Source: Histomonas meleagridis (lineage: Eukaryota; Parabasalia; Tritrichomonadida; Dientamoebidae). Taken from it: a DNA stretch of 64,000 nucleotides. Below are positions 41,301 to 51,060 of this stretch, in pieces (within the stretch, counting starts at the first letter, position 1; each line of letters opens with the position of its first letter). The translations under genes were made by a program, and so were the position numbers. The notes under the pieces were generated by a model. The model searched no databases, had not been told where the DNA came from, and saw only the letters and a program-made list of their open reading frames with translations. The stretch covers positions 186,001 through 250,000 of the forward strand of contig WSYJ01000147.1 in the NCBI GenBank assembly GCA_020186115.1, in the 5' to 3' direction.

Positions 41301-42326
41301 TTACTTGGAATAGTATTCCCCATTACTGCTGATTATTGTTTCTAATCTGTGAATCCATTCATCAAATACAGACATTAATTCGTCATGATTAATATTCTTC
41401 AAATAATTAGTGATATAGTCATACAAATCCTGTTCGTTTTCGAACATATAACCATTCATACTATTTTTTAATTTCCCAAATAAATAGAAGTCACTTGGAG
41501 AAATATCAGGAGAGTATGGTGGATGTTCAAGTTGAGCCAGTTCGGAATTAGATATAAAAGATCTTGTTTTTAATGAAGTGTGAGGTCTTGCATTGTCAAA
41601 GTGGACTGTATACTTTTTTGAATGTGGATTTCTTCCTTCAGGATATAATTTAATTTCAAATGGTCGAAGTATATTATTAATGAAGTAGTTAGAATTAAAT
41701 TTATTATGTTTTGGTAAAACATCGATAATATAAAAATCCCAAGGATACCAAAATATTGTAAACATATATTTTGGCTCCTCAATTAACCGTCTTGGTTTCT
41801 TTGGTACATTTTCTCGATCTTGTGAATACATTATTTTGTGATAATACCGTAAATAAATCCAGGACTCATCACCAGTTATTACATGATGATATCCTTTCAT
41901 TTTAAAAATTCTAAGTTGTTGCAAAATTGATTTTGCATAATGTACCCGTTTCTTTTTCAGGGCAGACGTTAACATGTGTGGTACCCATTGAAGATGATAC
42001 TTTTTGAAACCTAATGTTTGAGTTAAAACTTTTTTAATTGTGATTGGTCTATGACCGCATAGAAATGCTAATCTTCTAACTGTGACAAAAGGTTCTTTAT
42101 TGAGCCAATATAAAATTTTGTCATCAATTCCTTCGGATATGAATCTTCCAAGTATATCTAAATTGTTTAGATCTTCCCGACCGCTCTTTATTTCTGATAT
42201 CCAGAAGTATACCTGCGTTCGTTTGTATGTATCCTCCCCATAAACATTTTCTAGTTCATTAATAATTTGCTTTCCATTTTATCCTTTTTTCATCGAAAAA
42301 AATATAACATATCTTTGTTCAAGCAT
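41301..42326 (-). pseudogene. mariner transposase with one premature stop
   Basis: 342 codons from ATG at 42326. The N-terminal helix-turn-helix region reads NGKQIINELENVYGEDTYKR then VYFWISEIKSGREDLNN. The WVPHMLT linker is the mariner WVPHEL motif. The DDE core has TGDESWIYL (first Asp), HFDNARPHTS (second Asp) and HPPYSPDISPSDFYLFGKL (YSPDLAPSDFFLF motif, third Asp 34 residues on: DD34D). Codon 16 is TAA (42281-42279) between MKKG and NGKQ; the context suggests an AAA Lys codon changed by one base. Otherwise the frame is intact, so this copy died recently or starts translation downstream. Confidence 0.88.
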
Positions 42327-42479
42327 TTAAAAAAATGACAATTTTCAGTTTTTGATGATTTAAATTCCCCTTATTTCAATGAATCCTTGTAATTTTAAAA
42401 TTATATTTTATATTTAAAATTCCTCATAAATGAAATATATATTTATATATGTTTTATTTACATATTACATTTATATAGC

Positions 42480-42494
42480 TGGAGTCCGGGTATT
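42480..42494 (-). repeat. mariner terminal inverted repeat, right
   Basis: TGGAGTCCGGGTATT on the + strand, followed by TA. It is the inverted partner of 41258-41272. Confidence 0.85.
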
Positions 42495-42496
42495 TA

Positions 42497-43020
42497 ATAT
42501 ACACTGCTATATATCCATATACTTACTTTCATTTTCGACACCTAATCGATGTGAAACGATCGGCCTATAAATTATGATCGGATATTCATCATCATCATGT
42601 TTGCCTAAATTAGTAGCGACAATTACAGCTCATCTAACTACAGCTTCTTCAGGATCAATGTTTTTGCATACTTTTTCTTCACCAAACATTTTCTTGATCT
42701 TATCTACAACTGCTGGGATTCGCGATGAACCTCCGACCATTACAACATAATCAACTTTTTATTTGTCAATTCCTGCTTCTGTTAATAGGGATTTTTATCT
42801 TTTTAAATAAATCATGATTTAATTCATTAAATTCGGAAGATCCAATTAACAGATGCATCTGTTAATACATCGGAATAATCAATTCCATTAATTAAAGGTG
42901 GGCAAAATAATTGATATCTTTTGGCTTTCGATGATGTAATTTTTGCCTTTTCACAATATTCTTTAAGATTAAGAACAACTAGGTTCATTAAAAATATCTA
43001 TATGATGTGCTTTAAAACGA
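42497..43020 (-). pseudogene. Upstream part of an Hsp70-like pseudogene
   Basis: Minus-strand frames give NLKEYCEKAKITSSKAKR (Hsp70 L-R-x-x-C-E-x-A-K-R-x-L-S), GIDYSDVLTDAS (G-x-D-F-x-x-x-I-T-R), FNELNHDLFKK, VVMVGGSSRIPAVVDKIKK (V-L-V-G-G-S-T-R-I-P), CKNIDPEEAVVR (S-I-N-P-D-E-A-V-A) and SHRLGVEN (L-S-L-G-V-E). They are split by at least three stops or frameshifts. A possible N-terminal remnant (GIGFNLGP) lies near 43180. The mariner element sits immediately downstream of LGVEN. Confidence 0.8.
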
Positions 43021-43508
43021 TTTCACTTTTTTAAAGGAATTTCTATTTTCATTTAAAATATGTGTCATTTATATTTTTATTGAAAATCAAATTGAAAAAA
43101 TAACGTATTAAATTGACAAGCTCTAAAAATCGATTGAGAGGTTTTGGAGGTTCGATGTGCGGTTGTGTAATTGGTCCGAGATTAAATCCAATACCACATG
43201 TCTATAAGTGAATTCACTCTTATATTTTTTGGATATTATTATTTTTTAATTTCAAATATTTATTGCTTAGTAAGCAATGCTTACAAAAAGTCAACTCGAA
43301 AACCGCATTATTAAGAAAATTTGGCTTGATTTGATTAAGGATAAGGTTCATTTTTTAGAAGTCTTTTTTTGCTTACACTATTGTTGTTCAAGTAAATGGT
43401 AGCATTTTTGTGTTTGGAGTATGAATTGTGGTGTGAAAAGTGATCCCCACCATTCGTTTATGATAGAATTTTGAATAAACCGATATATAAATCTAAGAAT
43501 TGAGACAA
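43021..43508. other. Intergenic and 5' flank of the DUF3447 gene
   Basis: No intact gene. It may hold the decayed Hsp70 N-terminus near 43150-43200 on the minus strand. CATTCGTTTATG and CCCACCATT lie upstream of the 43509 start. Confidence 0.4.
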
Positions 43509-44780
43509 ATGACTAATGGTGAAACGCCAAATTATAAAAATTCCAAACATTCAATCCTAGCTGTCCCAAAATTGATTGAACTTGAAAGGCTTATATTCGG
43601 CTTAACCCAAGAAAATTTTCTGGCAACTGTTCAAGACACGGTGAAGATATTCGATTCAAATTTCCCCAACACATTTAATATTATTGCATGCAAATTAGTA
43701 TTTAATGCATTTTCATCACAAAGAAATACATTTGATATTTACTTAATTTTTTTAAAAACACTTCAAAAAAAAGAAGAAGAAATTAATCAAAATATAGGTA
43801 ATCTAATTTCAATTTTTATTAAGTATATATCTGGAATCAGTACACAAGAATCTCATTATGTGATAGCACAAATGATTAAACAAAATTTAATTGATTTAAA
43901 TATCACCAAAAAAATTCAATCATTATATTTTGCACATTATAAAACAGAAGAAGAAAACAAAACCAATAGAAGTCAATATTACTTTGAATATACTTTTTTC
44001 AAAAATTATGAAGAACTTTCAAAGAATGATTGGGAGCTTCATAAGAAATTAATTATAGAAGGAGTTAATCCGAAAGAAATTGCGAAAATAATTCGAAATG
44101 ATGAAATAGAAAAACTTCAAGAAATATCATCACAAAATAATTTTGATTTTAATCAGAAAATTGAACCATCACTTTATGAAAGATATTCATTTGTTAATGA
44201 TTGGGTTACATTAATTGAATATGCAGCATTTTTTTCTTCAGTAAAATGTTTTAAATATTTACTTATAAATGGTGCAAATGTAGAAAATGCAGGTAAATAT
44301 GCAGTTGCAGGTGGAAATGAAGAAATCATTCATTTATGTGAACAAAATCATTCTTCATTTAAAGATGCATATGAAACAGCAATTCAATTTCATCAAAATG
44401 ATATCTTTAAATATATTTATGAAAACAAATTAGAAAAAACACAATCAATACCAAAAATGTCTAAAGATAAAACAAATGATTTGATAAGTTTTTGTATTAA
44501 AAAAGATAACTATGAAATTTTAGAATTTTTAGAAGAAAACGGAATTATTGTTAATGCTGATAATATAAACGAATCAGCAAGAAATGGAAATTTATTTCTC
44601 TTGAAATATTTCCTTCAAAATAACCAAATTCCAAAAGATATTTTATTATTTGCTTCAGAATCAGGAAATATTGAACTTGTGAAATATGTTTTAGAGCAAA
44701 AAGGAATTGATGTTAATGCAAAAACTATTCATTTTAATAATTTAGAATATGTTTTAATAATTTTGGATATGTTTAAATAA
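43509..44780 (+). CDS. DUF3447/ankyrin protein, main reading frame (copy 2)
   Basis: Paralogue of the frame at 10.4-11.7 kb. The leader is variable (IFGLTQENFLATVQDTVKIF), followed by the shared DUF3447 core: SKNDWELHKKLIIEGVNPKE, EKLQEISSQNNFDFNQKIEP, WVTLIEYAAFFSSVKCFKYL, INGANVENAGKYAVAGGNEE, LCEQNHSSFKDAYETAIQFH. Ankyrin-like helices follow (FLEENGIIVNADNINESARN), and the frame ends GIDVNAKTIHFNNLEYVLII with a stop in the first spacer. The first ATG is 43509; the frame opens nine bases earlier only with TTG. Probably the first exon of a gene running to 47441. Confidence 0.7.
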   Translation: MTNGETPNYKNSKHSILAVPKLIELERLIFGLTQENFLATVQDTVKIFDSNFPNTFNIIACKLVFNAFSSQRNTFDIYLIFLKTLQKKEEEINQNIGNLISIFIKYISGISTQESHYVIAQMIKQNLIDLNITKKIQSLYFAHYKTEEENKTNRSQYYFEYTFFKNYEELSKNDWELHKKLIIEGVNPKEIAKIIRNDEIEKLQEISSQNNFDFNQKIEPSLYERYSFVNDWVTLIEYAAFFSSVKCFKYLLINGANVENAGKYAVAGGNEEIIHLCEQNHSSFKDAYETAIQFHQNDIFKYIYENKLEKTQSIPKMSKDKTNDLISFCIKKDNYEILEFLEENGIIVNADNINESARNGNLFLLKYFLQNNQIPKDILLFASESGNIELVKYVLEQKGIDVNAKTIHFNNLEYVLIILDMFK

Positions 44781-44810
44781 TTTGAAATATGTTTAAATAA
44801 TTTGAAACAG

Positions 44811-47441
44811 CACTTCATATACCAGTTAGAAATAATAATATTGAAATAGTAAAATTACTTTTAGAAAAAGGAATTGATGTTAATGCAAAAACTTTTTATT
44901 TGAATAATTTTGGATATGTTTTAATAATTTGTAATATGTTTTAATAATTTGAAACAGCACTTCATATAGCAGTTAAAAATAATAATATAGAAATCGTAAA
45001 ATTACTTTTAGATAAAGGAATTGATGTTAAAGCAAAAACTATTCATTTTAATAATTTATAATATGTTTTAATAATTTAAAATATTTTTTAATAATTTGAA
45101 ACAGCACTTCATATAGCAGTTAGAAATAATAATATAGAAATAGTAAAATTACTTTTTAGAAAAAGGAATTGATGTTAATGCAAAAAATATTCATTTGGGT
45201 AATTTAGGGTATGTTTTAATAATTTTATATATGTTTTAATAATTTAAAATATTTTTTAATAATTTGAAATATGTTTTAATAATTTAGAATATGTTTTAAT
45301 AATTTGAAATATTTTTTTAATAATTTGAAACAGCACTTCATATAGCAGTTAGAAATAATAATATAGAAATAGTAAAATTACTTTTAGACAAAGAAGGAAT
45401 TGATGTTAATGCAACAAATATTCATTTTAATAATTTATAATATGTTTTAATAATTTTGGATATGTTTTAATAATTTTTTATATGTTTTAATAATTTGAAA
45501 CAGCACTTCACATAGCAGTTAGAAATAATAATATAGAAATAGTAAAATTACTTTTAGAAAAAGGAATTGATGTTAATGCAAAAACTTTTTATTTGAATAA
45601 TTTTGGATATGTTTTAATAATTTAAAATATGTTTTAATAATTTTATATATGTTTTAATAATTTGTAATATTTTTTAATAATTTGAAACAGCACTTCATAT
45701 AGCAGTTAAAAATAATAATATAGAAATCGTAAAATTACTTTTAGATAAAGGAATTGATGTTAAAGCAAAAACTATTCATTTTAATAATTTATAATATGTT
45801 TTAATAATTTAAAATATTTTTTAATAATTTGAAACAGCACTTCATATAGCAGTTAGAAATAATAATATAGAAATAGTAAAATTACTTTTAGAAAAAGGAA
45901 TTGATGTTAATGCAAAAAATATTCATTTGGGTAATTTAGGGTATGTTTTAATAATTTTATATATGTTTTAATAATTTAAAATATTTTTTAATAATTTGAA
46001 ATATGTTTTAATAATTTAGAATATGTTTTAATAATTTGAAATATTTTTTAATAATTTGAAACAGCACTTCATATAGCAGTTAGAAATAATAATATAGAAA
46101 TAGTAAAATTACTTTTAGACAAAGAAGGAATTGATGTTAATGCAACAAATATTCATTTTAATAATTTATAATATGTTTTAATAATTTTGGATATGTTTTA
46201 ATAATTTTTTATATGTTTTAATAATTTGAAACAGCACTTCACATAGCAGTTAGAAATAATAATATAGAAATAGTAAAACTACTTTTAAATAAAGAAGGAA
46301 TTGATGTTAATGTAAAAGACATTCATTTGAATAATTTGGAATATGTTTTAATAATTTGAAATATGTTTTAATAATTTTATATATGTTTTAATGATTTGGA
46401 ATATTTTTTAATAATTTGAAACAGCACTTCATATAGCAGTTAGAAATAATAATATAGAAATAGTAAAATTACTTTTAGACAAAGAAGGAATTGATGTTAA
46501 TGCAAAAAATATTCATTTTAATAATTTGAAATATGTTTTAATAATTTTATATATGTTTTAATAATTTAAAATATTTTTTAATAATTTGGAATATTTTTTA
46601 ATAATTTGAAACAGCACTTCATATAGCAGTTAAAAATAATAATATAGAAATCGTAAAATTACTTTTAGATAAAGGAATTGATGTTAATGCAAAAACTATT
46701 CATTTTAATAATTTATAATATGTTTTGATAATTTTATATATGTTTTAATAATTTAAAATATTTTTTAATAATTTGGAATATGTTTTAATAATTTGAAATA
46801 TGTTTTAATAATTTTATATATGTTTTAATAATTTGGAATATGTTTTAATAATTTATAATATGTTTTAATAATTTAAAATATTTTTTAATAATTTGAAACA
46901 GCACTTCATATAGCAGTTAGAAATAATAATATAGAAATAGTAAAATTACTTTTAGAAAAAGAAGGAATTGATGTTAATGCAAAAAATATTCATTTTAATA
47001 ATTTAGAATATGTTTTAATAATTTTATATATGTTTTAATAATTTAAAATATTTTTTAATAATTTGGAATATGTTTTAATAATTTAGAATATGTTTTAATA
47101 ATTTAAAATATGTTTAAATAATTTGAAATATGTTTTAGTAATTTTATACAGCAATTCAAATCGCACAACAAAATGGTTATACCATAATCGAAAATTTACT
47201 TCGTGAAAAAGGTGCAAAAGAAAATTCTAATTCAGAATCTTCTTCTATGAATTTCACTTCTTGGCTTTCGATAAATACTGAAAATAATTTTACAGATGAA
47301 CAAAATCAACTCGAATTTCAAGTGAATAAAGAAGACAATAAAAAGGAAAATTCAAAAACAAAAGTTAACATCAGCACACAAACTACTGAAAGTCATCAAA
47401 TTCACAAAATACATTGTAATATTTTACTTTTGAAGACATAA
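44811..47441 (+). repeat. Split ankyrin array, thirteen units with stop-rich spacers
   Basis: Units begin right after ACAG or with GCA-CTT at 44811, 44958, 45105, 45334, 45504, 45691, 45838, 46065, 46235, 46425, 46615, 46902 and 47152. The first twelve encode TALHIAVRNNNIEIVKLLL then EKGIDVNAK (with an extra Glu in some). Spacers of about 60-200 bases are built from 18-base units like AATATGTTTTAATAATTT and all but the last end TTTGAAACAG. The last unit differs (AIQIAQQNGYTIIENLLREK) and continues GAKENSNSESSSMNFTSWLS into a polar Asn/Lys/Glu tail of about 70 residues with stop TAA at 47439-47441. The unit frames are mostly free of stops despite the spacers, which argues for coding constraint. 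Splicing would make one ankyrin protein; 5' splice sites are not clear. Confidence 0.65.
44958..46424 (+). repeat. 733-base tandem duplication inside the ankyrin array
   Basis: Four unit-plus-spacer blocks (starts 44958, 45105, 45334, 45504) recur in the same order with nearly the same spacings as 45691, 45838, 46065, 46235. Distinctive strings such as TTAAAGCAAAAACTATTC and GGGTAATTTAGGGTATG appear once in each half, about 733 bases apart. The first half has one extra T at about 45153-45157 (ACTTTTTAGA against ACTTTTAGA), which breaks that unit's frame. Confidence 0.85.
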
Positions 47442-47638
47442 TCATGGAAATACTTAAAAAAAGTCAACCAAAACAGATCATAATAACATAACTCTTAATA
47501 ATTTTCTTTTTTATAATGTCAGTTATAATTACTGTAATTATATTCGATATCTGCAAACGTTCTAAAGACGTTTCTTATTTAATAAAAACTCAATAAGTTA
47601 CATCATCTGCTAGAAGAAAAAGAAATCAATGAGATCCA

Positions 47639-48062
47639 TCACAATTTATAAAAGTTAAATTTAATAGCATATGGCTCATTTAATGCTTTAGAAAACGAAG
47701 CACAATTTCTAGAATAAATTTTTTGGCCAGGTTTTCCTAATATTGCCGTCAACAATTCGCCGGCCTTATTTCTTAACTCTCCTTTCAATCCGCAATAAGC
47801 GAAATAAATACCGGTCACAATCATTGCGCTATTTTTCACGTCCATATTATGTAATTTCTCCACTAATGTCGATAATGCTTCTATACATAATTTAGGTGCC
47901 AAATAAGGCCCTTCATTTATCCCTCTAAATAAAACGCTCATACAACTAATGATTAAACTTTTACTATTGCAACGGAAAAGCAAAGGAATTATCGGTAATA
48001 TACACGAGTAATCGACTTTAGCACTACCGATATGTCTTTCGATAGCCGAAATTTGTCACTTC
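47639..48062 (-). pseudogene. C-terminal fragment of an unidentified (ARM-like) gene
   Basis: An open minus-strand stretch with no ATG at its head and a TGA just upstream (about 48063): HIGSAKVDYSCILPIIPLLF, RCNSKSLIISCMSVLFRG, CIEALSTLVEKLHNMDVKNS, ELRNKAGELLTAILGKPGQK. Codon use is less AT-biased than the ankyrin loci around it. Helical pairs suggest an armadillo/HEAT protein. It abuts, and slightly overlaps on the opposite strand, an ankyrin fragment, suggesting a rearrangement joined two gene pieces. Confidence 0.5.
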
Positions 48063-48099
48063 GTAATTTATCGATATTTTTAATACCCGAAAGAAAAGA

Positions 48100-48250
48100 A
48101 CAAAAAGAAATAGGATCATCATTATCAATTGGTAATGCGTCTACATATAATCAAAAAGAAATAGTTTTATTACTTCTTGAACAAGAAGGAATTGATATTA
48201 ATGCAAAAAATATTTATTTCTTTCATTTAATACATACTTTAATAATTTTA
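48100..48250 (+). pseudogene. Orphan ankyrin unit
   Basis: One ankyrin unit on the + strand, NQKEIVLLLLEQEGIDINAK, followed by the familiar read-through NIYFFHLIHTLIILCF, as at the other array exits. No next unit follows. The frame before it (48032-48100) is antisense to the ARM-like fragment and probably not genuine. Confidence 0.55.
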
Positions 48251-48567
48251 TGTTTCAAAATATATTTTGCTAATTATTTAATATGTTTACCAACGAATAT
48301 TTCCTGGTTTAATATCTCCACAGACAACCTGATAGTTCTGGAAAAATGTCAACACATACTCATCAATTTTTGCAACTTCAGTGATGTTTTTATTATGATC
48401 ATTAAAATAGTATAATTTTCATAATGGAGAAAAAAAAAATTATAAAAAGCAAATTTTCTAGCTGTTTTAAAGGATGAGTTCGATTTCATTCGTGGAAGAA
48501 TGTGTTCGTTAGAAATATTTCGAAATATTGGCTTTATATAAAAAGTGACATTGTCAATAAGTGTTTT

Positions 48568-49284
48568 TTACTTTCCATTAACCTCTCTGTAGAACTTCTC
48601 TAAGAGAACTGCTGTGTATATTTCACTGAACTTTGCAGTTGCAACGATTGCCTCGTCCCAAATGGTTTCATCTGTGGTGATAACTTTGTCCTTTTGGGAA
48701 GCAGCTGTCTTTGCAAGCTCATTTAATGCGTAGCCCATCTTTTCGCCATCAAATAATCCGTAGTAATTGTTGGCTGTTAGTGCATGATATTTTGAATCTG
48801 TAGTTGGCATTACACCATTTGCATATGTCTCAAAAATCTTGTGATAGTTTGTTTCCTTTGGGTCAACTGGATATTGAATTCCAGCAGCATGTGGTGGTGT
48901 GCCGATATCTTCAACGTAATGACATGCACGTCCAATTTCAAGAAATGCATTCTCAACATCACCATCTCTGTATGCAGCTAAAGCTTTGTCATAGTGCTTT
49001 TCTAAAAGAGTTCTTGCAGATTCATCTGATGCATGTCTTTCTCCATTTGGATAATATTGTCCTACATTAACTTTTCCATCATAAACATAGTAGTGTGTTC
49101 CTGCAGCTGCCTCAACTTTATCAGGATCATATGAACCTTGATATACTTTGCTCCAAGCATCAACATGATAAAAAGTATATACGTCTGGCTTATCTTTCTT
49201 AAGAATCGCCAGCGTATGGCTGGCAATAGATTTATGTGATTTAGAACCCCATGAAAGCGCAAATGCAACAAAAAGGGAAAACAT
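48568..49284 (-). CDS. Secreted zinc-dependent phospholipase C family protein
   Basis: 238 aa. The signal peptide MFSLFVAFALS is followed directly by WGSKSHKSIASHTLAIL. In this family the Trp at the mature N-terminus and the His just after it bind zinc. Further ligand-type residues: GTHYYVYDGK, RHASDESARTLLEKHYDKAL, and ACHYVEDIGTPPHAAG, the family's H-x-x-x-D with following His. Size and order match the catalytic domain of bacterial-type zinc phospholipases C; the C-terminal membrane-binding domain of long members is absent. A TCATTTCA initiator (49293-49286) ends next to the ATG, and AACGGTTA-type sites lie upstream. The stop is TAA-A. The family is mostly bacterial, so transfer is possible. 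Substrate not determined. Confidence 0.82.
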   Translation of the reverse strand: MFSLFVAFALSWGSKSHKSIASHTLAILKKDKPDVYTFYHVDAWSKVYQGSYDPDKVEAAAGTHYYVYDGKVNVGQYYPNGERHASDESARTLLEKHYDKALAAYRDGDVENAFLEIGRACHYVEDIGTPPHAAGIQYPVDPKETNYHKIFETYANGVMPTTDSKYHALTANNYYGLFDGEKMGYALNELAKTAASQKDKVITTDETIWDEAIVATAKFSEIYTAVLLEKFYREVNGK

Positions 49285-49598
49285 TTGAAATGATGTAAAT
49301 TTGCGAATTTTGGAGAACGATTTTGAACCGTTAACCTCAAAATTTCATCTTAATTCAATTTCAACGGTTAAATTTCAACGCTCATAAACCATTGAAACAT
49401 TGATGGAGAAAAAAATGTTTTTGGTAGAAATAAGAATGTTGGTATTATACACATTTTTAAGGTTTGCTTGATAAAAAAATTGTTAGCATAAGCATTTTTA
49501 CAAATATATTTGATTAAATTTTTGTATGCATACAATGTATGTTCCAAATATTTTTTTTCCTCGTTCGTTTAAACATACTACAGTGATGTTTATTCAAG

Positions 49599-51060
49599 TT
49601 AATTTTCCTGTGAGTTAAATCTTGGATCTTTTTCATTTAACATATGATTTTTAAATGTTTTTCTAACAATTTGTTCATTATTTGATTCAGTATCTGTTGA
49701 CGTATTTTTTGATTTTGAAATTATTTTCTTGTTTCTTTTGATTAAAAAGTGGATAACTCCAACAATTATCAGAATCATTGCAACTGCACAACATATAAGG
49801 CCAATTAGAAGAGATTTCGAAATATTTCTTTTATTTATTGTTTCTTGATTATTTATTATTGTGAAAAAGAAATTGGAATAATATTCATAATAAGTTGCAT
49901 AAAAAACATTTTGATATTCATAATAAGCAAAATTAAGAATAGAATAAGTCAGTGATGAGCCAATATAAGAAATGACAAATGAATTTGCATTGATTGAAAT
50001 TCGAGAAATCGTAATCGTAACAGACAAAGTATTTGTTAAAATAAACGAATGTGTTAAATTCGAGTTTAATGAAATTATATCCAAAAAAGTATTTGAATTT
50101 ATGTATGTATTTGATTTAGTATATGTATTTGATTGAGAAAAAGAATTACTTTTTGCAAATGTATTGCTTTGAGTAAATGAATTGGATCTAGTAAATGTGT
50201 TGCTTTGAGTGAATGAAGAAATTTCTTGTCAATAGCAACAACGTGAACATAATTTTGATTTTGTATTTGATCAAATGTGATTGGAATTGTTGTTCCATTT
50301 ATTTTATTCGCTAGTTCACTGATTATAACACTTTCATTTGGTGTTATTGTATAATTAAAATGATCTATTCTTGTAGTAACTGTAACTTCAACTTCATTAG
50401 ACTCATCATAAATATTATCATTTGATTTATTAATTGCCTGAACTTTGTATTTATATTCTGAACCAAAATCTTCTGCTTTTATTCGAACATTATAATTGAT
50501 AGAGTCAAATGTAATTTCTGTAATATTAGGCGGCAAAAAATCTTGTGCTGAATAATCAATCATATAATTATTTTGAGTTTTAAATCATGAATTAAATTCG
50601 CTAAAATTTTCCTTTCATCATAAGTTGATTCACACCCACTATGACCTGCTTGTATAACAGCCGTATTTTTATATTTTACAAGATAAAAATTATGTTGTAA
50701 ACCATATTCATATTTCTGAACACCTGAGCCATGAAATGACATCCAAACATCGCCTATAGTTGCATAATAAAATGTATCTGTGCTTGGAACATGCAAATTT
50801 GTTCCAATATCACCAATCTTATATGGATGATTTGGTAATAAAGCTTTTCGTTGTATGGATATATTTTCAGAAGAAATATACAAATAATTAGGTTAAACTA
50901 TAGTACCATTAGTAAGCATATAATCATTATCAATAAATTATGCATATATTCCAAATAAATCTCTAATGGCAAGTAAACTTGTCGCAGTATAAGTTTCATT
51001 GTCTTCTGGTTCTCGACCTGAGTCATTAAAAATGTATGTAAGGCAATCATGCCCAGGCAT
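49599..51060 (-). pseudogene. Broken gene for a stalked single-TM surface protein
   Basis: Pieces in order on the minus strand: CLTYIFNDSGREPEDNETYT then a stop near 50938; SFHGSGVQKYEYGLQHNFYL and KYKNTAVIQAGHSGCESTYD (50883-50560); EYKYKVQAINKSNDNIYDES and VTVTTRIDHFNYTITPNESV (to about 50225), an Ig/fibronectin-like segment; after a frameshift at about 50225 a stalk of FTQSNTFTRSNSFTQSN units; then LIGLICCAVAMILIIVGVIH, a membrane helix, and a tail ending at 49599. At least three breaks. The stalk and anchor resemble the BspA copies, but the ectodomain is a different, unidentified adhesin-like domain. Confidence 0.6.

Larger units (their letters stand above)
41258..42494 (-). mobile_element. 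mariner-family DNA transposon, 1237 bp, complete ends
   Basis: The ends are inverted repeats: AATACCCGGACTACA on the left (41258-41272) and its complement TGGAGTCCGGGTATT on the right (42480-42494), 14 of 15 matching. Both are flanked by the dinucleotide TA (41256-41257 and 42495-42496), the target duplication of Tc1/mariner elements. It carries one transposase frame on the minus strand. The size and content match mariner elements such as those reported in Trichomonas vaginalis. Confidence 0.9.

Noticed and set aside
44780-47150. CRISPR array
   Set aside because: Regular repeats and spacers exist, but the repeats are ankyrin codons and the spacers are one related AT-rich minisatellite, not unique sequences.
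23400-47150. Common origin of the 18-base BspA stalk repeat and the 18-base ankyrin spacer repeat
   Set aside because: Both are 18-base and AT-rich, but the sequences do not align beyond composition; the shared length is probably chance.
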